From assembly GCF_021729035.1 (NCBI RefSeq), contig NZ_JAJSAP010000011.1, positions 1,419 to 65,418 on the forward strand: a stretch of DNA of 64,000 nt, written 5' to 3'. The notes beneath the pieces are model-generated. The model did no database searches. It worked only from the letters and a program-made list of their open reading frames with translations, and had not been told where the DNA came from. Below, piece by piece: positions 17,803-27,151 of this stretch. The DNA comes from Microbulbifer sediminum. GTDB lineage: Bacteria > Pseudomonadota > Gammaproteobacteria > Pseudomonadales > Cellvibrionaceae. The stretch's first letter is position 1. Each line of letters opens with the position of its first letter. Position numbers and translations under genes: made by a program.

Positions 17803-19632
17803 TCAATCCGCCGGCTGGGCGTCGAAGTCCTGTAGTACCTCGAGGAAGGGGGCGCCGAAACGGGCCAGCTTGCTGTCGCCAACGCCGGTGATTCCCAGCA
17901 GCTCGGTTTCCGAGCGCGGGCGGGCGCTGACCATCTCGCGCAGGGTTGCGTCGTGGAAAACTACATAGGGCGGTACGCCGCGTTCGTCGGCCAGGCGTTT
18001 GCGGCAGGCCCGGAGTGCCTCCCACAGTGGCTGGTCTTCTGCACTGATATCCGCTGCTGCCGGGCGCGGCTGACGTTCCTGCCGGGACACGCTTTCCGGC
18101 TGCTTGCGCAGCTGGATGGACTCTTCCCCGCGTAACAGGGGGCGACAGGCCTCGGTCAGTTTTAGGGCCCCGAAAGCCGCCCCGTCCACTTCCAGGTAAC
18201 CGCGTACCACCAGTTGCCTGACAACACCGCGCCACTCTGCGGTGGCCAGGTCGGCGCCTATGCCCCATGTGGACAGCTGGTGGTGATCGAAACGATGGAT
18301 TTTTTCGTTGTTGCTGCCACGCAGCACATCGATCACGTGGGCGGCCCCGAAGCGCTGGCCGGTGCGGTAAACACAGGAGAGCAGTTTGGCGGCTGCTTGT
18401 GTGCCGTCCCAGGTCTCCGGCGGCTCCAGGCAGGTATCGCAGTTGCCGCAGGGCTGCGGCAGTTCCTCGGCGAAATAGCGCAACAGAGCCTGGCGTCGGC
18501 AGCTGGTAATCTCGCACAGTCCCAGCATGGCGTTGAGGCGCGACCGCTCGCCGCGCTTGTGTTCCTCGCTGCCCTCTGAGCCTGCCACCATCTGCCCCAG
18601 CTTGACCACATCTTCCAGGCCGTAGAGGAGCAGGGCGGTTGCCGGCTCGCCATCGCGTCCGGCGCGGCCGGTCTCCTGGTAATAGGCCTCGACGCTGCGG
18701 GGCAGGTCCAGGTGGGTGACAAAACGCACATCGGGCTTGTCGATGCCCATGCCAAAAGCAATGGTGGCGACGACGATGATGCCATCCTCGCGCAGGAATC
18801 GGCGCTGGTGCTCCGCGCGGGTCTCAGCGGGAAGGCCGGCATGGTAGGGCAGGGCGGCAAAGCCCTGCTGGCACAGCCAGTCCGCGGTGTTCTCCACCTT
18901 GCTGCGGGAAAGGCAGTAGACAATGCCGGCATTGCCCTGTTGTTCGTCGCGCAGGAACCGGAGCAGCTGTCGCCGCGGGTTATTTTTCTGGGCAATTCGG
19001 TACTGGATATTGGGCCGATCGAAGCTGCTGACGAAATGCCGGGCGGATTCCAGGTCCAGGCGGCGCGCGATCTCGCCGCGGGTACGCTGGTCGGCGGTGG
19101 CCGTCAGGGCGATGCGGGGAACGTTCGGGAACTGTTCGTGCAGGCAGTTGAGATGCAGGTAGTCAGCGCGGAAGTCATGCCCCCACTGGGAAACGCAATG
19201 GGCCTCGTCGATGGCGAAAAGCGACAGCTGGATGCGTTGCAACAGCCCCAGGGTGCGTGGCTGCAACAGCCGTTCCGGTGCGAGGTAGAGCAGGTCCAGC
19301 TCGCCGTGCAGCAATTGCGTCTCAATATCCTGCGCCTCGTCGAGGGGCAGGGCGGAGTTGAGGAACGCGGCCCGCACGCCGGCGGCTCGCAGCGACTCCA
19401 CCTGGTCCTGCATCAGTGCGATGAGTGGTGAGATCACCACGCCGCAACCGGGACGGGCCAGGGCCGGGATCTGGTAGCAGAGTGACTTGCCGCCGCCGGT
19501 GGGCATCAGCACCAGTGCATCCCCGCCGGCCATCAGGGTGGAAATTACGGCTTCCTGGGGACCGCGGAAATCTGCAAAGCCAAATGTGTGCTCGAGGACA
19601 TGTCGGGGAGATGGGGGGGGCTGGGTACTCAT
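17803..19632 (-). CDS. recQ: ATP-dependent DNA helicase RecQ
   Basis: A 3'-5' superfamily 2 helicase in recombination repair. The 609-residue protein has Walker A PTGGGKS at 44-50, DEAH in [15 protein letters not shown] and the aromatic-rich loop FRADYLHL. Helicase motif VI is in [11 protein letters not shown] zinc cluster with Cys in [10 protein letters not shown] and CGNCDTC is followed by a winged helix. An HRDC domain occupies about 530-609. Length matches E. coli RecQ (about 610). It is separated from mmsA by 200 nt with no gene. Confidence 0.95.
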   Translation of the reverse strand: MSTQPPPSPRHVLEHTFGFADFRGPQEAVISTLMAGGDALVLMPTGGGKSLCYQIPALARPGCGVVISPLIALMQDQVESLRAAGVRAAFLNSALPLDEAQDIETQLLHGELDLLYLAPERLLQPRTLGLLQRIQLSLFAIDEAHCVSQWGHDFRADYLHLNCLHEQFPNVPRIALTATADQRTRGEIARRLDLESARHFVSSFDRPNIQYRIAQKNNPRRQLLRFLRDEQQGNAGIVYCLSRSKVENTADWLCQQGFAALPYHAGLPAETRAEHQRRFLREDGIIVVATIAFGMGIDKPDVRFVTHLDLPRSVEAYYQETGRAGRDGEPATALLLYGLEDVVKLGQMVAGSEGSEEHKRGERSRLNAMLGLCEITSCRRQALLRYFAEELPQPCGNCDTCLEPPETWDGTQAAAKLLSCVYRTGQRFGAAHVIDVLRGSNNEKIHRFDHHQLSTWGIGADLATAEWRGVVRQLVVRGYLEVDGAAFGALKLTEACRPLLRGEESIQLRKQPESVSRQERQPRPAAADISAEDQPLWEALRACRKRLADERGVPPYVVFHDATLREMVSARPRSETELLGITGVGDSKLARFGAPFLEVLQDFDAQPAD

Positions 19633-19818
19633 GGGCGGCAGTATAACGCGCAGCGGGCACTGGCGTCGCCGGCATACGAAAACATTCAGGGACAGTATCG
19701 CTCGGATGGTTCTTCAATGCAGTGGTGAAGTGGGTCACAATAATGTCGCGAAAAGAGTCTCCTCTTGGGGCGGGTAGGTCTATAATTGACCGCCGCAGAC
19801 ATAGACAAGGATAAGCCT

Positions 19819-20241
19819 ATGCGCGTTGTAATTATGGTTTCCCTGCTGGTGGGGGTTCTCGCAGGATGCGTTTCCACCTCTCCGCGTCACCTGGTCCAGT
19901 CGGGCCTCGCCGATACCCACCTGGGATGGCAGCCTGCGCCGGAAAACCAGTTGGCATTCTCTCTCGCCACTGCTTCGGGCATTGCCAGGATTGAGTTCCG
20001 GCCACTGCCGGAGGAGCTCGAGGTCCTGAGCCTGGATATGCCAGGGATGGAAAAAGTGGAGGGGGTCCAGTGGCTGGGCAGCGACGGCGACCACGCCGTG
20101 TTGTTCAGCGGTATCCCGGGAGCCGCCGGCGTTACCCTGGAACGCAAGGCCCGGGGATTTCGCCTGGTGATCGCCGGTGAGGCCCTGGATCTGGTTCGCG
20201 GCGGTGGTGTGCTGACCGTTATCGATTACTACCGGGGCTGA
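19819..20241 (+). CDS. Small predicted lipoprotein
   Basis: A 140-residue exported protein of unknown function. MRVVIMVSLLVGVLAGC is a lipoprotein signal with lipobox LAGC, and Val follows the Cys. The mature part is small and beta-rich (ARIEFRPLPEELEVLSLDMPG, then GVTLERKARGFRLVIAG). I did not recognise a family. The ATG follows AAGGATAAGCCT. Its 3' end overlaps the convergent gene at 20229 by 13 nt. Confidence 0.75.
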   Translation: MRVVIMVSLLVGVLAGCVSTSPRHLVQSGLADTHLGWQPAPENQLAFSLATASGIARIEFRPLPEELEVLSLDMPGMEKVEGVQWLGSDGDHAVLFSGIPGAAGVTLERKARGFRLVIAGEALDLVRGGGVLTVIDYYRG

Positions 20242-21047
20242 TGGCCGGTTGCGTTGCCGCCCCGCTCCCCGGCTGCTTTCCCATCCTCGCTAAACCCCAG
20301 GCCCTGCGGCCGGATAAGGTAGAGCTGTCGCCAGTATTTACCGGTCACCCAGAGCGCATTCCGGCTGCGGTCCCAGGCGATGCCGTTGGCCACGGTGCCC
20401 GGCTGCGGCGAATCCGGCTGTAGCGCCGCCAGGTCCACCTGCCCGCGCACTTCCCCGGTCTCGGGATCGATGGCAATGATCCGGCTGTCCTGCCAGATAT
20501 TGGCCCATACCAGTCCGTGGGCGTATTCCAGTTCATTCAGGCGCGACCAGTCGGCATCGCCGCCGTGCACCTGCAGGCGGCGCTGGATGGCAAAAGTGTC
20601 CGGGTCGCGAAAGGTGAGTTCGTCACTGCCATTGCTCATGATCAGCTGCCTGCCATCGGTGGTCAGGCCCCAGCCCTCCCCCGCGTAGTGACGTGTACCC
20701 AGCCGGGACAGGTCGTCGCTGCGGTAGAGTTGTAATTCCCCGGCCCTCCAGGTCAGCAGGTAAAGCCGTCCATCCAGCACCGCCAGCCCCTCCGCGAACC
20801 GGTTGCCGGACAGCCACTGCCGGCGTACCGGTGGTCCGCCCGGATCGGTATACTGGGCCAGCCACGACTGTCCATAGCGGCCACTGCTCTCCCACCAGCG
20901 CTCGCCATCGTAGTAGAGCCCCTGGGTGAAATGGTCGGCGCCGCGCGCCCGCTGTTCCAGCAGGGTGTAGTCGCTCTGCGGCACCGGCGTCTTGGCGAGT
21001 GCGCCGCCGGCGAGCAGCGCGGCGATAACTGTGATCAACTTTCGCAT
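20229..21047 (-). CDS. Glutaminyl-peptide cyclotransferase
   Basis: An exported enzyme that converts N-terminal Gln to pyroglutamate, of the plant/bacterial beta-propeller type (glutamine cyclotransferase family). The 272-residue precursor has a signal peptide (MRKLITVIAALLAGGALA). Family landmarks are DHFTQGLYYDG, WESSGRYGQS, RFAEGLAVLDG and the ELEYAHGLVWAN segment with catalytic-site residues. The start at 21047 is chosen for the signal peptide; an in-frame ATG at 21059 would abut the divergent gene start. The longer open frame upstream is not coding. Confidence 0.85.
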   Translation of the reverse strand: MRKLITVIAALLAGGALAKTPVPQSDYTLLEQRARGADHFTQGLYYDGERWWESSGRYGQSWLAQYTDPGGPPVRRQWLSGNRFAEGLAVLDGRLYLLTWRAGELQLYRSDDLSRLGTRHYAGEGWGLTTDGRQLIMSNGSDELTFRDPDTFAIQRRLQVHGGDADWSRLNELEYAHGLVWANIWQDSRIIAIDPETGEVRGQVDLAALQPDSPQPGTVANGIAWDRSRNALWVTGKYWRQLYLIRPQGLGFSEDGKAAGERGGNATGHQPR

Positions 21048-21059
21048 CAGAACCTGCAT

Positions 21060-21707
21060 ATGACCCGAGTAAAAACGTTTGTCACCCTGACCCTTCTCGG
21101 TGGCCTGGCGGTGGTGTTGCCCATTGTGATTTTTGCGCTCCTGTTCCAGTGGCTGTTCGGGCAGGTCAGCGACCTGGTGGCGCCGGCGGTCCAGTGGCTG
21201 GAATCGCATACACAGCTCAAGGATACCCTTGCCAGGCTGGTGGTGATAGCGGTGATCCTGGGGGCCTGTTTCCTGATCGGGCTGGTGGTCAAGACCAGCG
21301 TCGGCCGCTGGCTGCACAAGCATATCGATCTCTGGCTGGGGCGCCTTGCGCCGGGCTACAACACCATCAAGGACCTGGTGCTGCAATTTATTGGCGGTGG
21401 TGGCGGTGAGGGGGTGCTGTCTGGCCAGGTGGCACGCGTGCGTATCCACGGCGTGGACAATCCGCTTTCGGTCACCGCGATAGTCACGTCCCAGCATGAT
21501 AACGGCGATTACACCGTGTACGTGCCCACGGCTCCGGTGCCTACTTCCGGCTTTGTATTCCATGTGCCGCCGGCGTGTGTGGAGTTCCTGCCCCATGTCA
21601 GCGTCGAGGCGGCGATGAAGTCCATCGTTGCCTGTGGCTCCGGGAGTGGCGCACTGCTGTCCGGCAGTGTCCCATCCCCGGATGCGGCGGCTCCCTTACA
21701 GGGCTGA
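21060..21707 (+). CDS. DUF502 family membrane protein
   Basis: A two-helix inner-membrane protein of unknown function, 215 residues. Helices are at about 8-30 and 62-85, each followed by conserved family blocks: GRLAPGYNTIKDLVLQF, then GEGVLSGQVARVR and VYVPTAPVPTSGFVFHVP. The last resembles the DUF502 consensus. ATG at 21060 gives the usual MTRVKTFVTLTLLGG start. It is divergent from the cyclotransferase gene with only 12 nt between start codons. Confidence 0.85.
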   Translation: MTRVKTFVTLTLLGGLAVVLPIVIFALLFQWLFGQVSDLVAPAVQWLESHTQLKDTLARLVVIAVILGACFLIGLVVKTSVGRWLHKHIDLWLGRLAPGYNTIKDLVLQFIGGGGGEGVLSGQVARVRIHGVDNPLSVTAIVTSQHDNGDYTVYVPTAPVPTSGFVFHVPPACVEFLPHVSVEAAMKSIVACGSGSGALLSGSVPSPDAAAPLQG

Positions 21708-21734
21708 TTATCCCGGTGGCGTATGGAGCCGGTT

Positions 21735-23744
21735 TCAGTCGTGGCGGTTCTTGCTCAATGCCCGGATCGCAAACCTGGCCGGGTGTAGCGCCTTCACCAG
21801 TTCAGCGCTCAGCGGCATGGGGCGCCCCAGTAACCAGGATGCAATCGTCTCCGCAGCCAGCGGGGCATAGGTAAAGCCCCGCGAGCCCAGCCCACCGAGG
21901 ACGAACAGGCCTGGGTAGTAGGGCGTGGTCCGGGGAATCAGTTGCTTGCGGTTCTTGCGCAGTGCCCCGTAACTGGCCTCCAGCTTGTCCCAGCGGGGTA
22001 CCGGGCCGGCCATGGGCAGGTAATCCGGCGTGGCGGCGCGCACGGCGGCACGCCCGACGAGGTGCTGCGGGGCAAACTCCCGGGCCACCTGCGGCACCAT
22101 GCCCGCCAGGGTGTCCAGGTTTTCCCGGTGTTCGGTATCCCGTGTCTCCGTGCCCGTCTCGCGCAACTTGAACGTGGCGCCGAAACTGTGCCAGCCGCCG
22201 GCGGCTGGTGCCAGGTAGCCGGCGCCGCAGAGCACCCGTTGTAACCTGCGTGACGATTCGCCCTCTGCGGCCCGGGAAACCTGGCCGCGAATCGGGTTCA
22301 GCGGCAGGGGGGCAGTCTCCGGAAAGCCCGCCAGGCCCGTGGCGCTGCAGACCACGACTGCACCGGCATGGTACTCGACCTGTCCGGCACGCAGGGTCCA
22401 GCCACGGTGACCATTCCGTTCGAGCGCATCGATCCGGGTATTGCATTGCAGCTGGATATTTTCGTGGGCGAGCAGGGCCTCGCAGACCCGGCGCGGTTCC
22501 AGCCAGCCGCCCCCGGGGAAATACAGCCCGCCGAAGTCCAGCGGCAGGCCCGCCAGTTCGCCGGCCTCGCGGGCGTCCACCAGGCGGGCCAGGCCCGTCG
22601 CATCGTGATGGCGCAGCCAGTCGGCCACCTGTGCCTGCAGTGCCGCTTCCTTTTCTGTCTGGGCCAGTTGCAGCATACCGCAGGGATGGAACACGTCCGG
22701 GCAGTAGCGCCGGTAGTAACGCAACGCGAACATCAGCGCGTGCAGGTTGAAGTCGCCGTTGGGGCCCGGTTTGGGGGAAAGCTTGGCATACAGGATGCCC
22801 TGGTCATTGCCGGATGCAGCCGCGCCCGGGTGGGCGCCCTGCTCGAATACCATCACCCGATGGCCCTGTTCTGCCAGGTTGCGTGCCACTGCGGCCCCGG
22901 AGATACCGCCACCGATCACTGCCACGGCAGCACAACCCTTGCCAGGGGATTTTCCAACTGGTGGCAGGTGCCACGGGGTTGCCGAGAATCCGGGCTCTGG
23001 CTCTCTCGCACTGGCGAGACGGCCGCGCAGCATTTCGCGCTTGCGGCCGAAGCCCGGCACCTTCTCGATCCCGAAACCGGCTTCCTTCAGGCCGCGCTTG
23101 ACCAGCCCGGCGCAGGTAAAGGTGGCGAAGGTAGCCTCCGGGTGACTGAGCGTGCTGATCTCGCGAAACAGGGCCTCGCTCCACATGGCCGGATTCTTGG
23201 ATGGTGCAAAGCCGTCGAGGAACCAGGCATCCACCTGCCGGTCCCGCGCCGGGTCCTCCAGCCGCAGGGTACGAAAGGCTTCGCTGGCCTCGCCGATGAC
23301 CAGGGTGAGGCTTACGCGGTCAAACAGCAGGCGGTGAACACCGGGGGCCAGTAGGGGAGGATAGGCCTCCACCAGCTGGTCGGCGTAGCGCGCCAGTTGT
23401 GGCCACAGCGACAGCGCCCGGGGCAGGTCGCGGGGATGGAGCGGGTATTTCTCCACCGAAATGAAGTGCAGGTGCGCATCCGGGGGCGCTGTCTCTTCCC
23501 AGAGGGCGCGGGCGGCAAGGAAGTTGAGCCCGGTGCCGAAGCCGGTCTCGCCGATAGTGAACGTCGCGGAAGCCGGAAGGTGCCGCCAGCGTTCCCCGAG
23601 CCCGTTTTGCTGGAGGAACACATAGCGGCTTTCGTCCAGGCCCGAGGCACTGGAAAAGTAGACATCGTCAAACGCGCGCGAGAGCGGCTGGCCGTCTTCG
23701 CGCCAGAGGATGTCCGCGTGTTGGCTGGCGGGCCGGTCGGTCAC
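21735..23744 (-). CDS. mnmC: Bifunctional tRNA wobble-uridine modification enzyme MnmC
   Basis: It completes mnm5(s2)U34 in tRNA. The C-terminal FAD domain removes the carboxymethyl group from cmnm5U and the N-terminal domain methylates nm5U with SAM. The 669-residue protein shows both: an N-terminal methyltransferase with [11 protein letters not shown] and [14 protein letters not shown], and an oxidoreductase from about 265 with [20 protein letters not shown]. The start is GTG at 23744, overlapping the fldB stop (GTGA). The chain ends [20 protein letters not shown]. Its neighbours fldB and trmL form a wobble-modification set. Confidence 0.95.
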   Translation of the reverse strand: MTDRPASQHADILWREDGQPLSRAFDDVYFSSASGLDESRYVFLQQNGLGERWRHLPASATFTIGETGFGTGLNFLAARALWEETAPPDAHLHFISVEKYPLHPRDLPRALSLWPQLARYADQLVEAYPPLLAPGVHRLLFDRVSLTLVIGEASEAFRTLRLEDPARDRQVDAWFLDGFAPSKNPAMWSEALFREISTLSHPEATFATFTCAGLVKRGLKEAGFGIEKVPGFGRKREMLRGRLASAREPEPGFSATPWHLPPVGKSPGKGCAAVAVIGGGISGAAVARNLAEQGHRVMVFEQGAHPGAAASGNDQGILYAKLSPKPGPNGDFNLHALMFALRYYRRYCPDVFHPCGMLQLAQTEKEAALQAQVADWLRHHDATGLARLVDAREAGELAGLPLDFGGLYFPGGGWLEPRRVCEALLAHENIQLQCNTRIDALERNGHRGWTLRAGQVEYHAGAVVVCSATGLAGFPETAPLPLNPIRGQVSRAAEGESSRRLQRVLCGAGYLAPAAGGWHSFGATFKLRETGTETRDTEHRENLDTLAGMVPQVAREFAPQHLVGRAAVRAATPDYLPMAGPVPRWDKLEASYGALRKNRKQLIPRTTPYYPGLFVLGGLGSRGFTYAPLAAETIASWLLGRPMPLSAELVKALHPARFAIRALSKNRHD

Positions 23745-24265
23745 TGCTGCAGCCCGAACTCGCGCATGACCTGCTCGCACCAGCGGGCAACACGATCTTC
23801 CGTCAGGTCGAACTCGTTTTCCTCGTCCAGGGCCAGCCCGACAAACTGACTGCCGTCTTCCGTCAGGCCCTTGGACTGCTCAAACTCGTAGCCCTCGGCC
23901 GGCCAGTAGCCGACCGCCTTGGCGCCCTGTGCCAGCAGCTGGGCGTGGAGGTAGCCCAGGGCGTCCTGGAACCACTGGGGATAGCCCTCCTGGTCGCCAA
24001 GGCCGAACAGGGCGACAGTCTTGCCCTGCAGGTTCAGTTCGGCCAGCGCATCCCAGACCTCTTCCCAGTCCTCCTGCAGTTCGCCGTAATCCCAGGTGGG
24101 GATGCCGAAAATCAGGAAGTCGTATTCTTCAGCCTGGCGAATGTCATCCTCTGCCACATTGTGCAGATCAATCCACTCGGCGCCGATGCGGTCGCGGATT
24201 TTCTCCGCCGCCATTTCCGTGTAACAGGTACTGGAGCCGTAAAACAGTCCGATAGGTGCAAGCAT
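23741..24265 (-). CDS. fldB: Flavodoxin FldB
   Basis: A soluble FMN electron carrier of 174 residues. The phosphate loop is [11 protein letters not shown]. The isoalloxazine-binding loops are [14 protein letters not shown] and [12 protein letters not shown]. These follow the FldB type closely, including [13 protein letters not shown] at 24265 is used rather than the longer frame, because [11 protein letters not shown] starts the fold. It overlaps mnmC by 4 nt and lies 19 nt behind trmL, so the three are probably one transcript. Electron partners cannot be told from sequence. Confidence 0.92.
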   Translation of the reverse strand: MLAPIGLFYGSSTCYTEMAAEKIRDRIGAEWIDLHNVAEDDIRQAEEYDFLIFGIPTWDYGELQEDWEEVWDALAELNLQGKTVALFGLGDQEGYPQWFQDALGYLHAQLLAQGAKAVGYWPAEGYEFEQSKGLTEDGSQFVGLALDEENEFDLTEDRVARWCEQVMREFGLQQ

Positions 24266-24284
24266 AATCCGATTCAGTTCCGGG

Positions 24285-24749
24285 TTATTGGGCGCCGGCG
24301 AAGCCGAGCTGGCGCCATGCCTCGTAAATGACGATGGCCGCGGCATTGGACAGGTTGATGCTGCGGCTTTCAGGGCGCATGGGGATTCTCAGGGTGTTTT
24401 CCGGGCCGGTGGCGGCGAGGAAATCAGTGGGCAGGCCACGGGTCTCGGGGCCAAACACGATGGCATCTCCATCGCGGTACTGGATTTCCGTATGGGGCCG
24501 CTGCCCTCTGGTGGAGAGAGCCAGAACCCGCGATGGTTGCTCGCTCTCCACAAAAGCCCCCCAGTCGCGGTGGCGGACGACGCGGCTGTACTCGCCGTAG
24601 TCGAGCCCGGCGCGACGCAGGCGCTTGTCGTCCATGGCGAAACCCAGCGGCTCAATCAGGTGCAGCTCCGCCCCCGTATTGGCGCACAGGCGAATGATGT
24701 TGCCGGTATTGGGAGCGATTTCAGGTTGGTACAGGACGATCTTGAACAT
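24285..24749 (-). CDS. trmL: tRNA (cytidine/uridine-34 2'-O)-methyltransferase TrmL
   Basis: A SPOUT-fold enzyme that methylates the ribose of wobble C/U34 in tRNA-Leu isoacceptors using SAM. The 154-residue protein is the minimal family length. It opens [20 protein letters not shown] with the conserved N-terminal motif. The trefoil-knot SAM site is in [10 protein letters not shown] and [17 protein letters not shown]. First gene of the trmL-fldB-mnmC group. Confidence 0.94.
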   Translation of the reverse strand: MFKIVLYQPEIAPNTGNIIRLCANTGAELHLIEPLGFAMDDKRLRRAGLDYGEYSRVVRHRDWGAFVESEQPSRVLALSTRGQRPHTEIQYRDGDAIVFGPETRGLPTDFLAATGPENTLRIPMRPESRSINLSNAAAIVIYEAWRQLGFAGAQ

Positions 24750-24840
24750 TGCGTCGGCTTGTCGGCGGCATCATGGCGGCCGGCGCGGGGCTGCGGCCCC
24801 GGGAAGGGCCGCCCCCTTCGAGGCGCGAATTATTTCACAG

Positions 24841-25371
24841 TTACTGGGGGGAGGCGATCTCCTCGCAGTCGATTTCCACCCCGAGCTCGTCCGCGATGCT
24901 GTCCAGCTCGTCCTGCAGACCGTCCAGGTCCATATCGCCAGCCACCTGAATCACGCATTCGGCGGTAAACAGCGGCTCGCCACTCCAGGGCGTGCTGTCG
25001 TAGCCGGTGTCCAGCTGCTCCATATTGATTTGCCGGGCGGCCAGGGCGCGGGAGATCTCCCGCACAATGCCCGGACGATCATTGCCCACCAGTTTGAGGG
25101 TCAGTGTCTGTCGGTCGCCGGCAGCCACGGCGGTGGCTTCCTCGATCTGGAGCTTATAGCCCTCGGCGGACAGCGCTACCAGGGCGTCTTTCAGTGGCTG
25201 GCAGGAATCACTGGGTACGCTGACCCGCAATATACCGGCAAACTTGCCGGCAAAGTGCGCCATGCGGCTGTCCTCCCAGTTGCCTCCCTTGTCCGCGATC
25301 ACCGCAGAGAGCTTCTCCACAACTCCGGGCTTGTCGTCACTGATGAGAGAAATCACGAGATGCTGTTGCAT
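24841..25371 (-). CDS. gcvR: Glycine cleavage system transcriptional repressor, ACT-domain protein
   Basis: A regulator that in E. coli holds GcvA inactive when glycine is low. The 176-residue protein has two ACT domains: the first from HLVISLISDDKPGVVEKLS, the second from LTLKLVGNDRPGIVREIS. Both carry the Gly-containing turn used for amino-acid binding. A good AAGGA ribosome site lies 7 nt before the ATG. No gcv genes are in the window. Family members of this shape also occur as general ACT proteins, so the exact target is unproven. Confidence 0.85.
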   Translation of the reverse strand: MQQHLVISLISDDKPGVVEKLSAVIADKGGNWEDSRMAHFAGKFAGILRVSVPSDSCQPLKDALVALSAEGYKLQIEEATAVAAGDRQTLTLKLVGNDRPGIVREISRALAARQINMEQLDTGYDSTPWSGEPLFTAECVIQVAGDMDLDGLQDELDSIADELGVEIDCEEIASPQ

Positions 25372-25605
25372 GGCAGGGTCCTTCAGGTTAATTCCGCAAG
25401 CTGGCGCCTGATCTTTCAGGTCACCGGCCGATGGCCGGCCATTAGTATGGGCCAGGCGGCCGGGTTACACTCAACCTATTGTAGCGACTGGCGGCGCGCC
25501 TGATAACTGCCTGGCACCCGAGTTGGTTGCCGGTGCGATGGATGTGTGCAGGCGGCGCCAGTCCAGTGCGAGAGTGGAACCAGCATTGAGCGGGAGAGGC
25601 GGGCT

Positions 25606-25908
25606 ATGAAAGTCCATGCAGACTTGTGTGTGATTCCCATTGGGGTCGGCGTATCGGTCGGCGAGTACATTGCAGAGTGCCAGCGGGTTCTTGAAGAAGC
25701 GGGGCTCGAGCATCGCATGCATGCCTACGGAACCAATATCGAGGGAGACTGGGACCAGGTGATGGCAGCGGTAAAGCTTTGCCACGAACGCGTCCATAAT
25801 ATGGGCGCGCCGCGTATCAGTACCAGTCTCAAGTTGGGAACCCGTACCGATCGCGCGCAGTCTTTACAGGATAAACTCGACAGTGTGGAATCGAGACTCA
25901 ACCATTAG
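25606..25908 (+). CDS. Thiamine-binding protein, MTH1187/YkoF-like
   Basis: A small ferredoxin-like-fold protein of 100 residues. Related proteins bind thiamine or its precursors. Recognised from the start MKVHADLCVIPIGVGVSVGEY, the middle HAYGTNIEGDWDQVMAAVK and the end RISTSLKLGTRTD. Start ATG at 25606 follows GAGCGGGAGAGGCGGGCT. It lies 20 nt before the exported methyltransferase gene in the same direction. A functional link is not evident. Confidence 0.85.
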   Translation: MKVHADLCVIPIGVGVSVGEYIAECQRVLEEAGLEHRMHAYGTNIEGDWDQVMAAVKLCHERVHNMGAPRISTSLKLGTRTDRAQSLQDKLDSVESRLNH

Positions 25909-25928
25909 AACTCACAGGAGGGAGTTAT

Positions 25929-26843
25929 ATGAAAATCAAAAAGTTTTCAGCCGGACTGGCATGTGCAGCGCTGGTGCTGGGCACCGTTGGCTGCTCTGAA
26001 AAAGAGAGCGCGGACGGCCAGGAAATGGAGAGCATGCAGGCCTCTGAGAGCAGCACCATGGAGCAGCCGGCGGAGTCCGGCAGTGAGGCGGTGGAAGGCG
26101 CCGATCTCGAGGCCGTGATCGCGGGCGATCACCGCACGCCGAAATATGCCGAGCGTGACCAGTTCCGTCACCCGGCCGAGACCCTGAAATTCATGGGTAT
26201 CGAGCCCACCATGACCGTGGTGGAAATCAGCCCGGGCGGTGGCTGGTACACCGAGATCCTGGCGCCGTACCTGAAAGATGCCGGTACCCTCTACGCGGCG
26301 CATTTCCCGGCGGACAGCGAGTCGGGATACTTCAAGAAATCCCTCAAGGGTTTTGAGGAGAAGGTAAAGGGTGACAGCGACACCTATGGCGCCATCAAGA
26401 TGGCCGAATTCGATCCGGCCGATGGTTCGCTGGAGAATGTACCCGAAGGCAGTGCCGATGCCGTGGTGACTTTCCGTAACGTACATAACTGGATGGGTGG
26501 CGGCAAGGAGCAGGAAGCCTTCAACAACTTCTTCGCCGTGCTGAAGCCTGGCGGCGTGCTGGGGGTTGTGGAGCACCGCGCGAAGCCCGGAACCAGCAAG
26601 GAAGACATGAAGAAAAGCGGTTATGTCACCCAGGATTACGTGGTTGAGCTGGCGGAAGGCGCTGGCTTTGAGTTGGAAGAGGCGAGTGAAGTCAACGCCA
26701 ACCCCAAAGACACTGCGGATCACCCGAAAGGCGTCTGGACCCTGCCGCCGTCCCTGCGCCTCGGCGAGGAAGACCGGGACAAGTACCTGGCCATCGGCGA
26801 AAGCGATCGTATGACCCTGCGCTTCCGCAAGCCGGCCGAATAA
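25929..26843 (+). CDS. Predicted exported class I methyltransferase, lipoprotein
   Basis: A 304-residue protein whose N-terminus is a lipoprotein signal (lipobox LGTVGC, Ser after the Cys, which favours the outer membrane). An acidic low-complexity spacer rich in Ser/Glu follows. Then comes a Rossmann-type methyltransferase domain with SAM motif VVEISPGGGWYTEILAPY and later FRNVHNWMGGGKEQEAF and LKPGGVLGVVEHR. This arrangement is known in a family of predicted exported methyltransferases. SAM is not expected outside the cytoplasm, so the real activity is unclear. CAGGAGGGAGTTAT precedes the ATG. A terminator follows. Confidence 0.82.
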   Translation: MKIKKFSAGLACAALVLGTVGCSEKESADGQEMESMQASESSTMEQPAESGSEAVEGADLEAVIAGDHRTPKYAERDQFRHPAETLKFMGIEPTMTVVEISPGGGWYTEILAPYLKDAGTLYAAHFPADSESGYFKKSLKGFEEKVKGDSDTYGAIKMAEFDPADGSLENVPEGSADAVVTFRNVHNWMGGGKEQEAFNNFFAVLKPGGVLGVVEHRAKPGTSKEDMKKSGYVTQDYVVELAEGAGFELEEASEVNANPKDTADHPKGVWTLPPSLRLGEEDRDKYLAIGESDRMTLRFRKPAE

Positions 26844-26856
26844 ACCCGGCCCCATT

Positions 26857-26893
26857 GCCGGCACCGGGTATCCCCAGTGCCGGCCCTGTTTTT
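26857..26893 (+). terminator. Terminator after the exported methyltransferase gene
   Basis: GCCGGCAC/GTGCCGGC stem with an inner GGG/CCC pair, then CCTGTTTTTA. It separates this gene from yheU. Confidence 0.75.
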
Positions 26894-26926
26894 ACGTAAT
26901 TCTTACCGGCAGTTTCCGTTTTTCCC

Positions 26927-27151
26927 ATGATTATTCCCCACCAGCAACTGGACCCCGGCACCTTGCAGAATCTGCTCGAGGAGTATGCGACCCGCGACGG
27001 CACCGACTACGGCGAGCGTGAAGTCAGCCTTGAAGACAAGGTGGCGAGCCTGCGCCGGCAATTGCAGTCCGGTGACGTGGTTATCTGGTTCGAGCCAGGC
27101 GATGAATCGGTCAATCTGGTACTGGCGCAGGACCTGCCGGACGATGAGTGA
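26927..27151 (+). CDS. yheU: YheU family protein
   Basis: A 74-residue conserved gammaproteobacterial protein of unknown function. It begins MIIPHQQLDPGTLQNLLEEY and continues with FVTRDGTDYG-like TRDGTDYGEREVSLE and VVIWFEPGDESVNLV, the full family pattern. Its stop overlaps the next start by 8 nt, so translation of the hydrolase is probably coupled. Confidence 0.88.
   Translation: MIIPHQQLDPGTLQNLLEEYATRDGTDYGEREVSLEDKVASLRRQLQSGDVVIWFEPGDESVNLVLAQDLPDDE

Noticed and set aside
20229-21596. 455-codon version of the cyclotransferase gene
   Set aside because: The first 180 codons run antisense to the DUF502 gene. The signal peptide begins at 21047.
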